NCBI GenBank assembly: GCA_030015575.1
Contig: JASDDO010000006.1
Coordinates: forward strand, 104,090,045 to 104,154,044
DNA from: Agapanthus africanus
Taxonomy: Eukaryota > Streptophyta > Magnoliopsida > Asparagales > Amaryllidaceae
DNA length: 64,000 nt
Direction of reading: 5' to 3'
The translations under genes were made by a program, and so were the position numbers. Shown here piece after piece: positions 45,498 to 56,099 of this stretch. How positions within the stretch are numbered: position 1 is the first letter of the stretch; every line of letters starts with the position of its first letter. The notes below the pieces were generated by a model that saw only the letters and a program-made list of their open reading frames with translations, was not told where the DNA came from and searched no databases.

Positions 45498-47195
45498 GTA
45501 TCCGCCCCAGGTCCGAGCACTCATCGATGGACGAATTCCTGATAGACGGGGCATAGGCTACATTCAACCTGATTCCAAAGCGTGCTATATGATCCATGTT
45601 GGTGAGGCCAGCGAAAGATCAAATGATGATGACGAGATAGCCGAGCCAGAAGAAGCTCCTCAAGAGCTCGAAGATGGCGGACAAGCAACCTTTGATGAGC
45701 TAACTGAGATTGACTTAAGAACGCCCGATAATCCAAGGCCGACCTACATCAGCTCACTCTTATCGGAGGAAATGAAAGAGCAGATAATTGCCCTGCTGCG
45801 TGAGTTCGTCGACTGCTTCGCATGGACGTACAAAGAAATGCCTGGCCTTTCCCCTGAGGCAGCCGTGCATAAGCTGGCTATATCTCCTGATGCTAAGCCA
45901 GTCAAACAAGCTCCTCGAAGAATGAGAAGGGAGTTGGAAGAAAAGGTCATCGAGGAAACAAAGAAACTCATCGATGCCGGCTTCATCAGGGAAGGGAAAT
46001 ATGCAGACTGGATCGCATGCATAGTCCCAGTGAAGAAGAAAAATGGGCAGATCCGAGTTTGTGTCGATTTCAGGGACCTCAACAAGGCATGTCCTAAAGA
46101 CGACTTCCCGCTACCGGTCATGGAAATGATGGTTGATGACACCTCAAATTATAAACTGTTCACCTTTATGGATGGCTCGTCTGGATATAATCAGATCAAG
46201 ATGTCGCCTGAGGATGAGAAGCACACATCATTTCGAACCCCGATCGGAATATATTGCTACAAGGTAATGCCATTCGGACTGAAGAACGCAGGTGCTACAT
46301 TTCAAAGGGCAATGACAAATATCTTTGATGACCTAATCCATAAAGTCGTCGAATGCTATGTTGATGATCTGGTCGTCAAGACTAAAGCCAAGGCCGATCA
46401 TATCCAAGATCTCAGGACCGTTCTCACCAGACTGAGGGAATACGATATGAAGATGAATACTCTGAAGTGCGCTTTTGGCGTTTCATCGGGAAGATTCCTG
46501 GGCTTCATAGTCCGACATCGAGGGATCGAAGTTGACCCATCAAAGATAAAGGCCATCATGGAGATGCCCCCTCCGAAGAGTCTGACGCAGCTAAGATCTT
46601 TTCAAGGCAAGCTTGCTTATATACGGAGGTTTATCTCAAATTTATCAGGGAGACGTAGGACCTTCTCAAAGCTCATGAAGAAAGGAGCTCCTTTTATCTG
46701 GGATGCCGAATGTCAAGCAGCGTTCGAAAGCATCAAACAATACTTGTTGCACCCTCCAGTGCTGGCCGCTCCCATTCCAAATAAACCGCTGATTCTCTAC
46801 ACTGCCGTGCTGGACGAGTCACTCGGTGCGCTCCTTGCCCAGAATAACGAGGAGGGAAAAGAAAATGCCCTCTACTACCTCAGTCGAACTCTAGTCGGGG
46901 CGGAACACAACTATTCCCCAATCGAAAAGCAATGCCTGGCTCTGATATTTGCTGTGAAGAAGCTGAGGCACTATCTGCTCGCTCATCGGGTTATGCTGAT
47001 CTCCAAGGTCGACCCGCTCAAACACTTGATGATCAGAGCGAGCCTAGCCGGCAGAATGGCAAGATGGGCTGTTATGCTACTTGAGTTTGACATAGTTTAC
47101 ACTCCTCAGAAAGCAGTAAAAGGGCAAGCTCTTGCAGACTTTCTCGCTGCTCATCCCATACTAGAAGGGTCGCCGCTAAATTGTGTGTTACCCGA
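45498..47195 (+). pseudogene. pol: Reverse transcriptase and RNase H of the Tat element
   Basis: The frame is open from the TAG near 45497 to 47454. RT motifs include FIREGKYADWIACIVPVKKK, CVDFRDLNKACPKDDFPLP, FMDGSSGYNQIKM, MPFGLKNAGATFQRAM and the catalytic YVDD (46357-46368). The connection and first RNase H region follow (ALYYLSRTLVGAEHNYSPIE, HYLLAHRV, ARWAVMLLEFDIVYTPQKAV, ADFLAAHP). Residues typical of Tat/Athila RT, such as FMDGSSGYNQI, support a non-chromovirus assignment. This stretch itself has no nonsense codon, so RT sequence is conserved although the polyprotein is broken on both sides. Confidence 0.93.
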
Positions 47196-47772
47196 TGAAC
47201 AAGTGCTGCACCTCGAGGAAGATGAGCCATGTTGGGAGCTCTACTTTGATGGAGCCTCGTCAATAAGGACCTCCAGTAAATCAAGCGTCCCGGAGGTAAA
47301 AGCGGGGATAGGATTGGTGTTCATCACGCCATCAATGGGAACCCTACGGCGTTCTTTCGCTCTCACCGAGCCTCGGACAAACAATGAAGCTGAGTATGAA
47401 GCTCTGATAGCTGGTTTGGAGCTCGCCGTAGAAATGGAAATCCGTCGGCTATGAGTCTACGGTGACTCCCAGCTTGTCGTCAACCAAGTAAGCGGCGACT
47501 ATAAGATATACAAACCCGAGTTAGCTCGGTACAGAGGTCGAGTGGTGGAACTTATGAAACGGTTCACTCATATTGAACTAACGAGAGTCCCTAGAGTGTT
47601 GAACGGAAAGGATGATGTACTCGCTCGCTTGGCCAAGGAGCTGGCTGATCCTGACAAGGACGAAATTCTGATCACAGTCAGGAGCCGGCAAATTCTACCC
47701 CCAGTCTCTTTACGAGAAGAGGAATGCGCGGAACAGAAGAGCAGTCCTGCGGAAGAAGCTTCGATCATCTAA
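47196..47772 (+). pseudogene. pol: Archaeal-type RNase H (aRNH) of the Tat element
   Basis: A second RNase H domain, with WELYFDGASS (47233-47262; catalytic Asp codon 47248), TNNEAEYEALIAGLELA (catalytic Glu region near 47385), VYGDSQLVVNQVSG (third acidic residue, after a stop) and a C-terminal DDVLARLAKELADP. A TGA at 47452-47454 splits the domain, probably from CGA. This extra domain between RNase H and integrase is the signature of the Tat lineage; it is thought to complement a weakened first RNase H. A TAA at 47770-47772 closes the frame. Confidence 0.88.
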
Positions 47773-49034
47773 TACGAACCCGATTGGAGAGAACCCTTCA
47801 TAGAGTACCTCCGATACGACAAGCTGCCCGAAGAAAAATCTGCGAGGATTCAGCTGAAGAAGAGAGCTCTCCGATACGTGTTTGTAAACGACACGCTATA
47901 CCGCAGGTCATATGACCAACTCTGGCTCAGGTGCCTGTCATCGGCCGAAGCCCAAAAAGTCATCAAAGAAGTTCACTCAGGCGTTTGCGGTGCTCACCAA
48001 TCTGGCCCCAAGATGCGACTTCAAATCTAGCGGCTTGGGTATTACTGGCCTACCATGATACGGGATTGCGGAGAGCATGCGAAGAAATGTTATATCTGCC
48101 AAATTCACGGTGATTTTATTCATAAGCATCCCAATCTATTGCATCCTACGGTGGCGTCGTGGCCCTTCGAAGTCTGGGGCACCGACATTGTTGGCCCAAT
48201 TGATCCTCCGTCATCCAAAGGCCATCGGTTTATACTGGCCGCCACAGACTACTTCTCCAGATGGGCTGAAGCTGTCCCACTAAAAGAAGTCAAGACAAAA
48301 GATATTCCGACATTCTTCTAGCATAATATTCTATACCGTTTCGGTACACCAAGAAGAATCATTTCTGACAACGGGCCTTCTTTCAAGAGCTTCAATGTCT
48401 TAAGGTTCTCTACTCAGCATAAGATAGACTGGAGATATTCCTCCATCTATAATCCAAGAGCCAATGGGCTAGCCGAAACCTTCAATAAGACTCTATGCAA
48501 GCTCCTGAGAAAAAATGCTTCAGCCAACAAGAGAGACTGGAATCTCAAGCTTCACGAGGCATTGTGGGCATATGGTACCACGCAACGTACTCCAACTCAG
48601 TCCGCTCCATACTCATTGATCTTCGGAGTGGAGGCGATCCTCCCCCTCGAAGTTGAAGTTCCAAGCTTAAGAATGGCCGTTCAGCATGAGCTGACGGAGG
48701 AGGAAAACATGCTCCTTCGACTGAAGAACTCGATACCCTCGAAGAAAAGAGGCTCGCGGTGCAGCAAAATCTGGAGCTATACCGAGCCCAAATGTCACGG
48801 ACCTATGACAAGATAACTCATCTCCGTGCTTTCAAGAAAGGTGAATTGGTGTTGGTCCTCAAAAGACCGATCATCCCCAATCGACATGCCAAGGGAAAAT
48901 TCGAGCCGAACTGGAAAGGACCATACGTCATCGAGAAAGTGTTCGACGGAGGATCCTACCAACTAATAAGTGCCAAGGGAGAAAGGCCCATGCCACCCAT
49001 CAATGGCCGATATCTCAAGAAATACTACACATGA
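47773..49034 (+). pseudogene. pol: Integrase of the Tat element
   Basis: The zinc-binding region reads HSGVCGAHQSG ... CGEHAKKCYICQIH, split by a TAG at 48028-48030 (probably CAG). The catalytic triad is WGTDIVGP (D, 48184-48186), IISDNGPSF (D, 48367-48369) and NGLAETFNK (E, 48475-48477). A TAG at 48319-48321 lies between the first two catalytic residues. Near 48730 a frameshift moves the C-terminus to another phase, where KGELVLVLKRPI, GKFEPNWKGPYVIEKVFDGG and NGRYLKKYYT end at 49032-49034. No chromodomain follows, as expected for a non-chromovirus. Confidence 0.9.
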
Positions 49035-49591
49035 ATGCTCCAAGTCGCAGGCGAATTGAGCACATCAGCCCTACGGTCTGGATCATACATCCTGCAAAAC
49101 CGTATACAATCCACAGGCATAAATGGCCCCTATCTCTCCCGAATCCTTCCGGTGAGACTACTTTTAAAGTCACACCAGCGGCAAAAAAAAAAGAAAAAGA
49201 AAAAAAAATATAAAAGAAAAAAAAATAATAAACGGTATGTCCACAAGCAAAACGGGCACGGATGAAAACCCTAAAGGGCTCCGTGAGTAAAAACAGCAGG
49301 ACTACCAGCAAGTCTGTGAAAACCCGAAAGGGCGCAAACTCGTGAAATACACTCGCAAAGTCCTCTCGACCTTGTGAGGAGAAAACCCTGCGTGAGATCC
49401 TTACGACTCATAAAGGAAAACCACACTTAGGAGTCCTCACGACTCCTAAGGAGAAAATACACCTGCGGGATCCTTACGACTCGTAAGGAGAAAATGCTTT
49501 TAAGGGACCCTCGCGGCCCATAAAATTGAAAAGCCTTAGGCGATAGGGATCTAAACCTGTCTCTTAAGCCATCGCTCCCCAATCCCCAAAT
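49035..49591 (+). other. 3' non-coding region of the Tat element, proximal part
   Basis: It holds the conserved box (49068-49114), a purine tract of about 60 bases (49180-49240) and four or five imperfect units of about 45 bp (49350-49530) with CCTTACGACTCGTAAGG, itself palindromic. No coding region is supported. Confidence 0.6.
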
Positions 49592-49757
49592 GGCGAATGA
49601 TGAGTCGCTCCTGGTACCATACTCCAGTGCTGCGATGCAGACGCCAACCAAATTTCAAATCTCATACCCCAACGGCGAATGATGTGTCGCTCTTGGTACC
49701 ATATTCCAGTGCAGCGATACAGACGCCGACAAAGTCCCGAAATTTTTCCGGCCCTGC
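49592..49757 (+). repeat. About 84-bp tandem repeat, two copies
   Basis: Copies start CGAATGATGAGTCGCTCC and CGAATGATGTGTCGCTC. Three copies are present in the pol-less element at 2623-2870. Confidence 0.85.
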
Positions 49758-50149
49758 GGTCTGGATCATACATCCTGCAAAACCGTATACAATCCACGGG
49801 GGTAAAACAATACCAACCTCTCCCAAGTCCTACCTGAGAGACCACATTCAAAGTCCAAAAAAAAATAAAAATTCCTCCCAGGGCAAATGATGAGTTGCTC
49901 CTGGCATTATTCCAGTGCAGCAATGCAGATGCCAAACAAAAACCAAAATCCCAAAATCCTCTCAATGACAGATGATGACTCGCTCCTGGTACCATGTTCC
50001 AGTATAGCGATGCTGATGTCAACCCAAATCAAAATCAACAAGTCAACTTCCACTCCGACACCGGAGAAAGCGGAGCAAGTCAGAATCTAATCTCGACACC
50101 GCAAGAAGCGGAGCAAGTCAAGTCTACCCCTGACACTGCAAGAGGTAGA
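49758..50149 (+). other. 3' non-coding region, second conserved box and single repeat unit
   Basis: Contains the second conserved box (49757-49798), one copy of the 81-bp GGCAAATGATGAGTTGCTCC unit (about 49881-49940) and a diverged copy (49970-50010). The pol-less element has five copies of the same unit. Confidence 0.65.
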
Positions 50150-50685
50150 GCAAGTCAAATCAAGCACCGACCGTCCAAGTTGCTAAAAGGGTAGCATCGA
50201 CCGTCCAAGTCGTAAAAAGGGCAGCATCGACCGTCCACGTCGCAAAAAGGGCCGAACCGACCGTCCACGTCGCTAAAAGGGCAGCACCGACCGTCCAAGT
50301 CGCTAAAAGGGCAGCACTGACCGTCCAAGTCGCTAAAAGGGCAACACCGACCGTCCACGTCGCTAAAAGGGCAGCACCGACCGTCCAAGTCGATAAAAGG
50401 GCAACACCGACCGTCCACGTCGCAAAAAGGGCAGCACCGACCGTCCAAGTCGCTAAAAGGGCAGTATTGACCGTCCAAGTCGCTAAAAGGGCAGAACCGA
50501 CCGTCCACGTCACTAAAAGGGCAGCACCGACCGTCCAAGTCGCTAAAAGGGCAGTACCGACCGTCCAAGTCGCAAAAAGGGCAGAACCGACCGTCCAAGT
50601 CGCAAAAAGGGCAGAACCGACCGTCCAAGTCGCAAAAAGGGCCGCATCGACCATCCATGTCGTAAAAAGGGCAGTGCCAGCTTCC
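50150..50685 (+). repeat. 30-bp tandem array, about 17 copies
   Basis: The unit is CACCGACCGTCCAAGTCGCT followed by AAAAGGGCAG, in perfect register with a 30-bp period. Because 30 is a multiple of three, the array creates long repetitive open frames on both strands (50155-50688 and 50160-50771 minus, 50467-50778 plus) that are not genes. Confidence 0.95.
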
Positions 50686-50775
50686 CAAAAGGTGGGAACC
50701 GAATCAAGTCGCCTCCATGTGAAAGAAGATCCATCAATTTCATGCACACAACCCACATATGTGGTGTGCATTTAT

Positions 50776-50790
50776 TGATGGGGGGCAATT
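50776..50790 (+). other. Polypurine tract of the Tat element
   Basis: TGATGGGGGGCAATT stands immediately before the 3' LTR, identical to 4667-4681. Confidence 0.85.
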
Positions 50791-52424
50791 TATTGGGGTA
50801 AAAATTTACACCCCGGTTGACTAAGTCAAAATCAAAGTCAACCCCAAGCCAAGTGGGCCTAAGCCCAGATCCAGTGGGCCCACGCCCGAGTCGAGCCCGA
50901 ACATGAAGCGGCCAGCCTCCCACCACGCCAAGATAAAAATTTTGTAATAAACAATTTTGTTGTACTTCTTTTATTTTTATTTTATGGACAAATGTAAGAA
51001 AAATATGCATAAAGCCCAATTTTTGTAAAGCCCATGGCTTATGTGGAAAAAGAAATGACACATGAGCCATGGGATAGGCAAAATGCCATTTTGTGAAGCC
51101 CAAGGGGCTATGTGTAAAGTGTATGGCCTATAAAGGAAAAGATAATGAAATATCTAAACAACTTTTCTCTCTCCAAAAAAGTTTCAGATCTGAGATCTTT
51201 CTTCCTTCTTCAAGGTTCCAAAACCTTCTTCTTTCTTTTGAATTAATCAAGAGTTTTACTCTTCTTTTTCAAAAACAAAATAGTTTTTCTCCACCAAACC
51301 CACAAAGGGGAACTTGGATCTGTCTTTAGATACCAAAAAGGAGAGATTTTGAGATCCCACATCTCTAGATCTTCAAGATCCAGCCAACAGAGGAGGAAGA
51401 AGAAGAACCCTTTTTCACTAAACCCAAAAAAGAAAAAAAACACACTCAGGAGTCCAACTCCTCTCTGATTTCTCTTCTGAGAAATTTTTTAGGCTAAAAG
51501 CCTCTTTTTCTAGCTGGCGCTCAAGCGCGGAGCACCCGCGTGCCGACACGTGGCGCGCTTGCGCTCAAGCGCACAGCGCTCAAGCGCAGAGCGCCCGCGT
51601 GCCGACACGTGGCGCGCTTGCGCTCAAGCGCAAGCGCTCGAGTGCAAATCGCCCCCGTGCCGACACGTGGCGCTCTTGCGCTCCAGCACAAGCGCTCGAG
51701 CGCAAGTCGCCCCGGTGCCGACACGTGGCGCTCTTGCGATCGAGCGCAAGCGCTCGAGCGCAAGTCTCCCCCGTGCCGACACGTGGCGCTCTTGCGCTCC
51801 AGCGCAAGCGCTCGAGCGCAATTCGCCCACGTACCGACACGTGGTGCGCTTGCGTCCAAGCGCTCAGCGTCTGAGCGCAAAGCGCCCACGTGCCGATACG
51901 TGGCGCGTTGCGCTCCAGCACTCTTCGCTCGAGCGCAAAGCGCCCACATGCCGACACGTGGCGCGCTTGCGCTCAAGTGCCTAGGCGCTAGCCCCACGCA
52001 TCCTTTGGATGTCTTTTTCACTTTTATTTATATATGCATGTATATATATACATACGTATACATATGTACACATACACATACTCCATGACACTGTCCATGT
52101 TAGAAAACACACATACGCTGCACATTGAGTTCGCATGACCCCCGTAACAACTCTGCGCGGCTCCTAATATATTTGAACCCCCCTCCAAAACAAAACACAC
52201 GTACGCTGCACATTGAGTTCGCATGACCAGTTTAACCCATTAATCGGAGGTTCTCTCGCCCCAAAGGCGAGGGGTAATTAACGGCAGCTTAGTCCGCGGC
52301 TGCCGGAGATTCGGATCCCCACAATCATTAAACCCCGGCCTACCCTAGGCCGGGGGAATCTGTAGTACGCCTGACAAGCGTGCGCGTATTCCCATCTCAA
52401 TGGGGTGACGAAAAACACCCTACA
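50791..52424 (+). mobile_element. 3' LTR of the Tat element (1634 bp)
   Basis: It begins TATTGGGGTAAAAATT, with a mutated TG terminus, and ends AACACCCTACA. It carries eight GC-rich repeats and a TATA-like stretch (52024-52075) missing from the 5' LTR. A segment with ACGCTGCACATTGAGTTCGC occurs twice (52113 and 52204), showing a local duplication. Confidence 0.93.
51527..51985 (+). repeat. About 58-bp LTR repeat with DRE + G-box/ABRE core, eight copies
   Basis: GTGCCGACACGTGGCGC or a one-base variant lies near 51540, 51599, 51657, 51716, 51774, 51831, 51889 and 51947. GCCGAC is a DRE/CRT core; CACGTGGC is a G-box/ABRE. The array stands about 40 bp upstream of an AT-rich, TATA-like stretch, so it is a candidate U3 enhancer. 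Confidence 0.8.
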
Positions 52425-52429
52425 TCAAC
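52425..52429. repeat. Target-site duplication TCAAC, right copy
   Basis: It is identical to 39561-39565; the A3 LTR resumes at 52430. Confidence 0.95.
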
Positions 52430-52590
52430 ATGTAATAGAGAGACAGAAAGTATACATGTTAAGATAAAGAGTAACCAGATAGCATACTATCATGTCGAGC
52501 AAGAAAGTCCTACCTATATATGTCCCAGCATCCACTACAATATACATCCTATGTACAGTAATGGCCTCTACGGAATACATATAACTAACA
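52430..52590 (-). mobile_element. A3 3' LTR, remaining 161 bp
   Basis: It is collinear with A0 and A2, ending ATACATATAACTAACA. The polypurine-tract complement ATCTCCCACTTGC follows at 52591. Confidence 0.9.
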
Positions 52591-53311
52591 ATCTCCCACT
52601 TGCACTAGGGCCATCTGTAGCAGTGGTTGCAGTATCACATACTCAACCATCCCATAAAAGTCTCTCTTTGGGAAAAGGCCTTTGTGAGTGGATCCGCCGT
52701 GCTGTCCTCTGTGTCTACTTTCCTAACCACGATCATCCTGGAGATCAACTATCTCCATGTTCAGGTGATGCTGCCTCAGAATATGTCTGGGTCACTGATG
52801 GGACCAGGGTTCCTGAGCCAAAGCCACACCTCCATTGTCACACAATGGTAGGAACCTAGTTCATCTCATGAACTAATATACACCTAAACTGCTTCTTTGG
52901 TAGTATCTTTGATAGCGATGTCACCATCCTTTATCGTCTAGTGTGCCACGGTATCTAGCTTGGAACTCTTCCAACATACCGTCCATCCATTGAGGGTAAA
53001 GACAATGCCCGCAACTGAAATTCAGTCGTCCTTATCACCCTGGAACCTTTCGAGTGATTCTCCCCAGGATCAATTGATACCATCTCACTACAACTAGTGA
53101 GAATCCTAACATCCATTTAGATATATCTCATAGATCCAAAACCCAGGATTTAGGAGGTATCATTTTGATCCTATATGGAGAATCCATGTGATAAGAGGAG
53201 ATTGACCGATCGTAGTATAAGAAACTCTTTTCCTGTCAAGAGTATGTTGTCCACGTACAATACGAGGATGACCACCTTACCCTCTACTATCCTTTTGTAT
53301 GTACAAGGTTC
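52591..53311 (-). pseudogene. pol: Copia A3 pol relic (RNase H and end of RT)
   Basis: It is collinear with A2 29291-30035. On the minus strand the RNase H end ADPLTKAF is recognisable near 52680-52700, and the sequence reaches to just before the RT catalytic YVDD region, where B3 cuts it. No long open frame remains on the coding strand. Confidence 0.75.
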
Positions 53312-55572
53312 TGTTGGAGATAGTGCCCTCAGAGTCAATTATTGGATCACAGGCACGTGATTGCAATGATTGAGGGAGGACCTATCCCGGTAGGACAGTC
53401 TTACTCGAGATGATAGTATGCTATCTGGTTTATCTTTATCATCGTGTACTGCTTTAGGTGACCTGACATGTCGCTATTACATGTTGATAGAGCCCCTAGG
53501 ATTCTTGCTTGACCACCAGCAGTATGAGGGCGATCATATACGTGAGAGCTGGCAGTCTATAAGCACATCCTTAAAAGGTCCCTAGTCATGGGAGTTTCGA
53601 GACAGGGCATCGATACTCCAGAGTAGACTAGTGTATACAGTCGAGACCCCGACGAGGGGCGGTGGCCGGTCTCACAAGCCACTGGTGTCAGTTGGTTCAC
53701 CTAAGATGTATACAGGTGCTCATTGGGTTATGAGTACACCGGACAGGACTCGCCGGGAACATGGTACTTGGTCTTATACCTGACGTCAGATAGCAGTTCC
53801 CTGGTGACATGTGTACAGGTTAGTTCATCGACCTGGGGATCGTCATTTGTCTCGTGTGATTTCCCACTGTACTTTGATTACTACCCTACCATGCTCAAAG
53901 GAGACGTGCAAACAGGTTTTAGTTGGGTACAGTCCCGAGCCACATGGAGGCAGTGAGAGGATCTTCAGGGGTTCGTCTCTCCCGGTATTGGGTGTGAGGT
54001 CGCGCTGTGTCTAGGAGAGCCATTACACGAAGCCCTCGGCCGAGGCAGGAGATTTACTGGTAGGTATTCCAGTAGTATCTCAGGGTGTTCTGGGCTACAC
54101 TCCGACACGACTTGTACCGCTTTTGGGGGTCTGACTTTTACCAACCCCCTATGCCCGCCATGCGATGCTCATAGACGAACGGACCGGACTGTACGGATAT
54201 TGTCACTGACAGGCTCAGTAGGGTGTCAGGATGAGTTCGCTCATCCACGTCCTTTTTGGTTAATAGCTAGTGGCCTGTCACGTATGGCTAATACCTCTGA
54301 CGTGCTAGTGGTTAAATCCATAGCCATAGTATTGACGAGTCTTTAGAGTCCACCACACATTCAGTTACTCAAGTTTCGGGCGAAACGCTGTAGAGGCCGT
54401 ATGGAGATATGGCAGGGTTCGATTAGATACGTGCTGTATTGCACGGATCAGGATCGGACGGTTAGTACTAGAGGCCTTATGGATATATGCCAGGGTTCGA
54501 TCAGATATGTGCGGTATTGCACGGATCAGGATCGAACAGATATTACTAGCCGGCTTTGGTTTAAGCCGGATCCTAGTATAGTACAGAGTAGATTTTGTCT
54601 CATTGCATTTGTATTTCGGTCGGAATACAGATGCGGGTGTGTATACACAGTATCGGGGTTTTCCTGTAATTTATTACGGGACCAGTTTTCTGGAGTTGCC
54701 AGTTTGTTTTCCGTTTCGGCCATTTTCGTTTGTATCTTTCACCGGCCGAAGATTGGTGGAGGAGGGCTTATTTGCATTTATGCAAATAAGCATTTGTGGA
54801 GGGTGGTGATTGCATACTTTTGTATCATGATGCTTTCATGATGGAGCCCCATCCATTGACCTTCCATGCTTCATGATTATTTGACTTCTTGACTTCATCA
54901 TGATGTCTTGACCATTTTAGAGTCATCATGCTTGTGATGATGGTTGTTTTGGAGTATGGGTTTGATTTTGTGATCATTCCTTTTTCATGATAACATTGTT
55001 TTCCCTCTTGTATTATTGTGAGGCTCTCCCCCATTCACTCATCTCTCTCTCACCATTTTGTCATGGCCGGCCACATTGGGGAGGGGCTGCCCATTTTCAT
55101 TTGGTGTGGGGTTTTTGTGCTTTTGCTTTGGCAAAAATCCCACAAGATCAATCTCCATTAGCTTATATCATTTCCTCCACCACAAAGGCAACTCCATAAC
55201 CCCAGAATGATACATGAGTTCGACACACATTCTACAGAAAACCTTGGGCACGTTGACTCGCCAGCTTCGTGCCCAAGTTGCCTCGGTATAGAGGTGGGAG
55301 CCCGTAAAAGAAACAGGCGACGTGGTGCCCTTCCGGCGACTTGGTGGAGACCAGAGATTTCGCGGGGAGATCGGGACGAAGACGAGAAGACCGAAGGACA
55401 CGGATCGCTCGGTATATCTCTCTTCCCCATCTTGTAGTTAGCTAGGACTATTTTAATGGCACGATCCGGGTTTATAGTGCGCGGTGGTGCCGGTTCATGA
55501 AAAATTAAAGTTAAGCATCGCTTCCGCTTTCCGGCGTCGGATTGACGGCCGGAGCGCCGCCGTGCACTTACA
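53312..55572 (+). mobile_element. 5' LTR of Copia B3 (2261 bp)
   Basis: It runs from TGTTGGAGATAGTGCCC to GCCGTGCACTTACA. It has a direct duplication of about 75 bp (54398-54474 and 54475-54548; each with GGATCAGGATCG). A run of similar CATCATG-rich sequence lies at 54830-54990. None of its short open frames is conserved. Confidence 0.9.
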
Positions 55573-55573
55573 G

Positions 55574-55586
55574 TGGTATCAGAGCC
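55574..55586 (+). other. Primer binding site of B3 (initiator Met tRNA)
   Basis: TGGTATCAGAGCC one base after the LTR end. Confidence 0.95.
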
Positions 55587-56023
55587 TCGCCATTAACATA
55601 GTCTAGCTTGGTTTAACGTGTTTACATTTCCGATCGAACAAAAAATCCCAAAACCCGCGTTTTCATGCATATCAGTTTCTGTCGAAATTTTTTTGTCTCG
55701 AAAATTTTTTTAGGGTGTTGCAGAATGATGTGCGGGGAATCCTAAGAACACTGTAAAATTTTGGTCACCTGATCCTTCCGTACGACCGTGGAACCGCGGC
55801 CATAACCCCTCTTTTGCCGCTGTTCCGCCGCAGGAATTTGGATTCGCGTCACCAATTTTTTGCAGTGGGCTTGTGGGCTGAAAATAGGGGTTTTGGTATA
55901 CTTTGTTTGGGCCCAGAATTTCTTGATGTGCTACAGTAGTACTTGGGGGCCCACTTGGTAAAATTTAATCGATCGGATATTTTAAACACATTAGTTCACA
56001 GTATTTACATTATATCTGCGACC

Positions 56024-56099
56024 GTGAAAGTCACATGATCTGTAAATCCAGTCTAACTGCTATAGCCCGGTTAGACAGATTTGCGAACGTGACTTTCAT
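56024..56099 (+). other. Leader hairpin 1 of B3 with palindromic CTATAG loop
   Basis: GTGAAAGTCAC (56024-56034) pairs with GTGACTTTCAT (56089-56099), ten Watson-Crick pairs and one G-U. Inside, GTCTAAC (56051-56057) pairs with GTTAGAC (56070-56076) and AAATC (56044-56048) with GATTT (56078-56082). The loop TGCTATAGCCCG includes the palindrome CTATAG. Confidence 0.65.

Larger units (their letters stand above)
39566..52424 (+). mobile_element. Full-length Ty3/gypsy Tat/Ogre-type element (12.9 kb)
   Basis: It has LTRs at 39566-40887 (1322 bp) and 50791-52424 (1634 bp), a primer site, ORF1, gag, protease, RT, RNase H, a second archaeal-type RNase H, integrase, a repeat-rich 3' non-coding region and a polypurine tract. 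Perfect TCAAC duplications flank it. The second RNase H between RNase H and integrase, and the ORF1 upstream of gag, are hallmarks of the Tat lineage. The LTRs differ by about 5% in the first 180 bp by eye and by large indels, so it is older than the chromovirus. At least eight nonsense codons and two frameshifts make it defective. Confidence 0.95.
37513..53311 (-). mobile_element. Copia A3 (minus): 3' LTR split by the full Tat element, plus short pol relic
   Basis: The LTR occupies 37513-39565 and 52430-52590 and starts TGTAGGGTTCCTAGGCAC. The A polypurine-tract complement follows at 52591. The interior continues to 53311, where B3 is inserted (GGTTC at 53307-53311 as left target duplication); the undisturbed sequence is seen in A2 near 30035. 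Confidence 0.88.

Noticed and set aside
50155-50771. Long minus-strand frames (177 and 203 codons) and a plus frame with a perfect 10-residue repeat
   Set aside because: They result from the 30-bp tandem array, whose period is a multiple of three; no start context, domain or conservation supports a protein.
55574-55586. TGGTATCAGAGC as part of a tRNA gene
   Set aside because: It is the reverse-transcription primer site beside an LTR end; no cloverleaf surrounds it.
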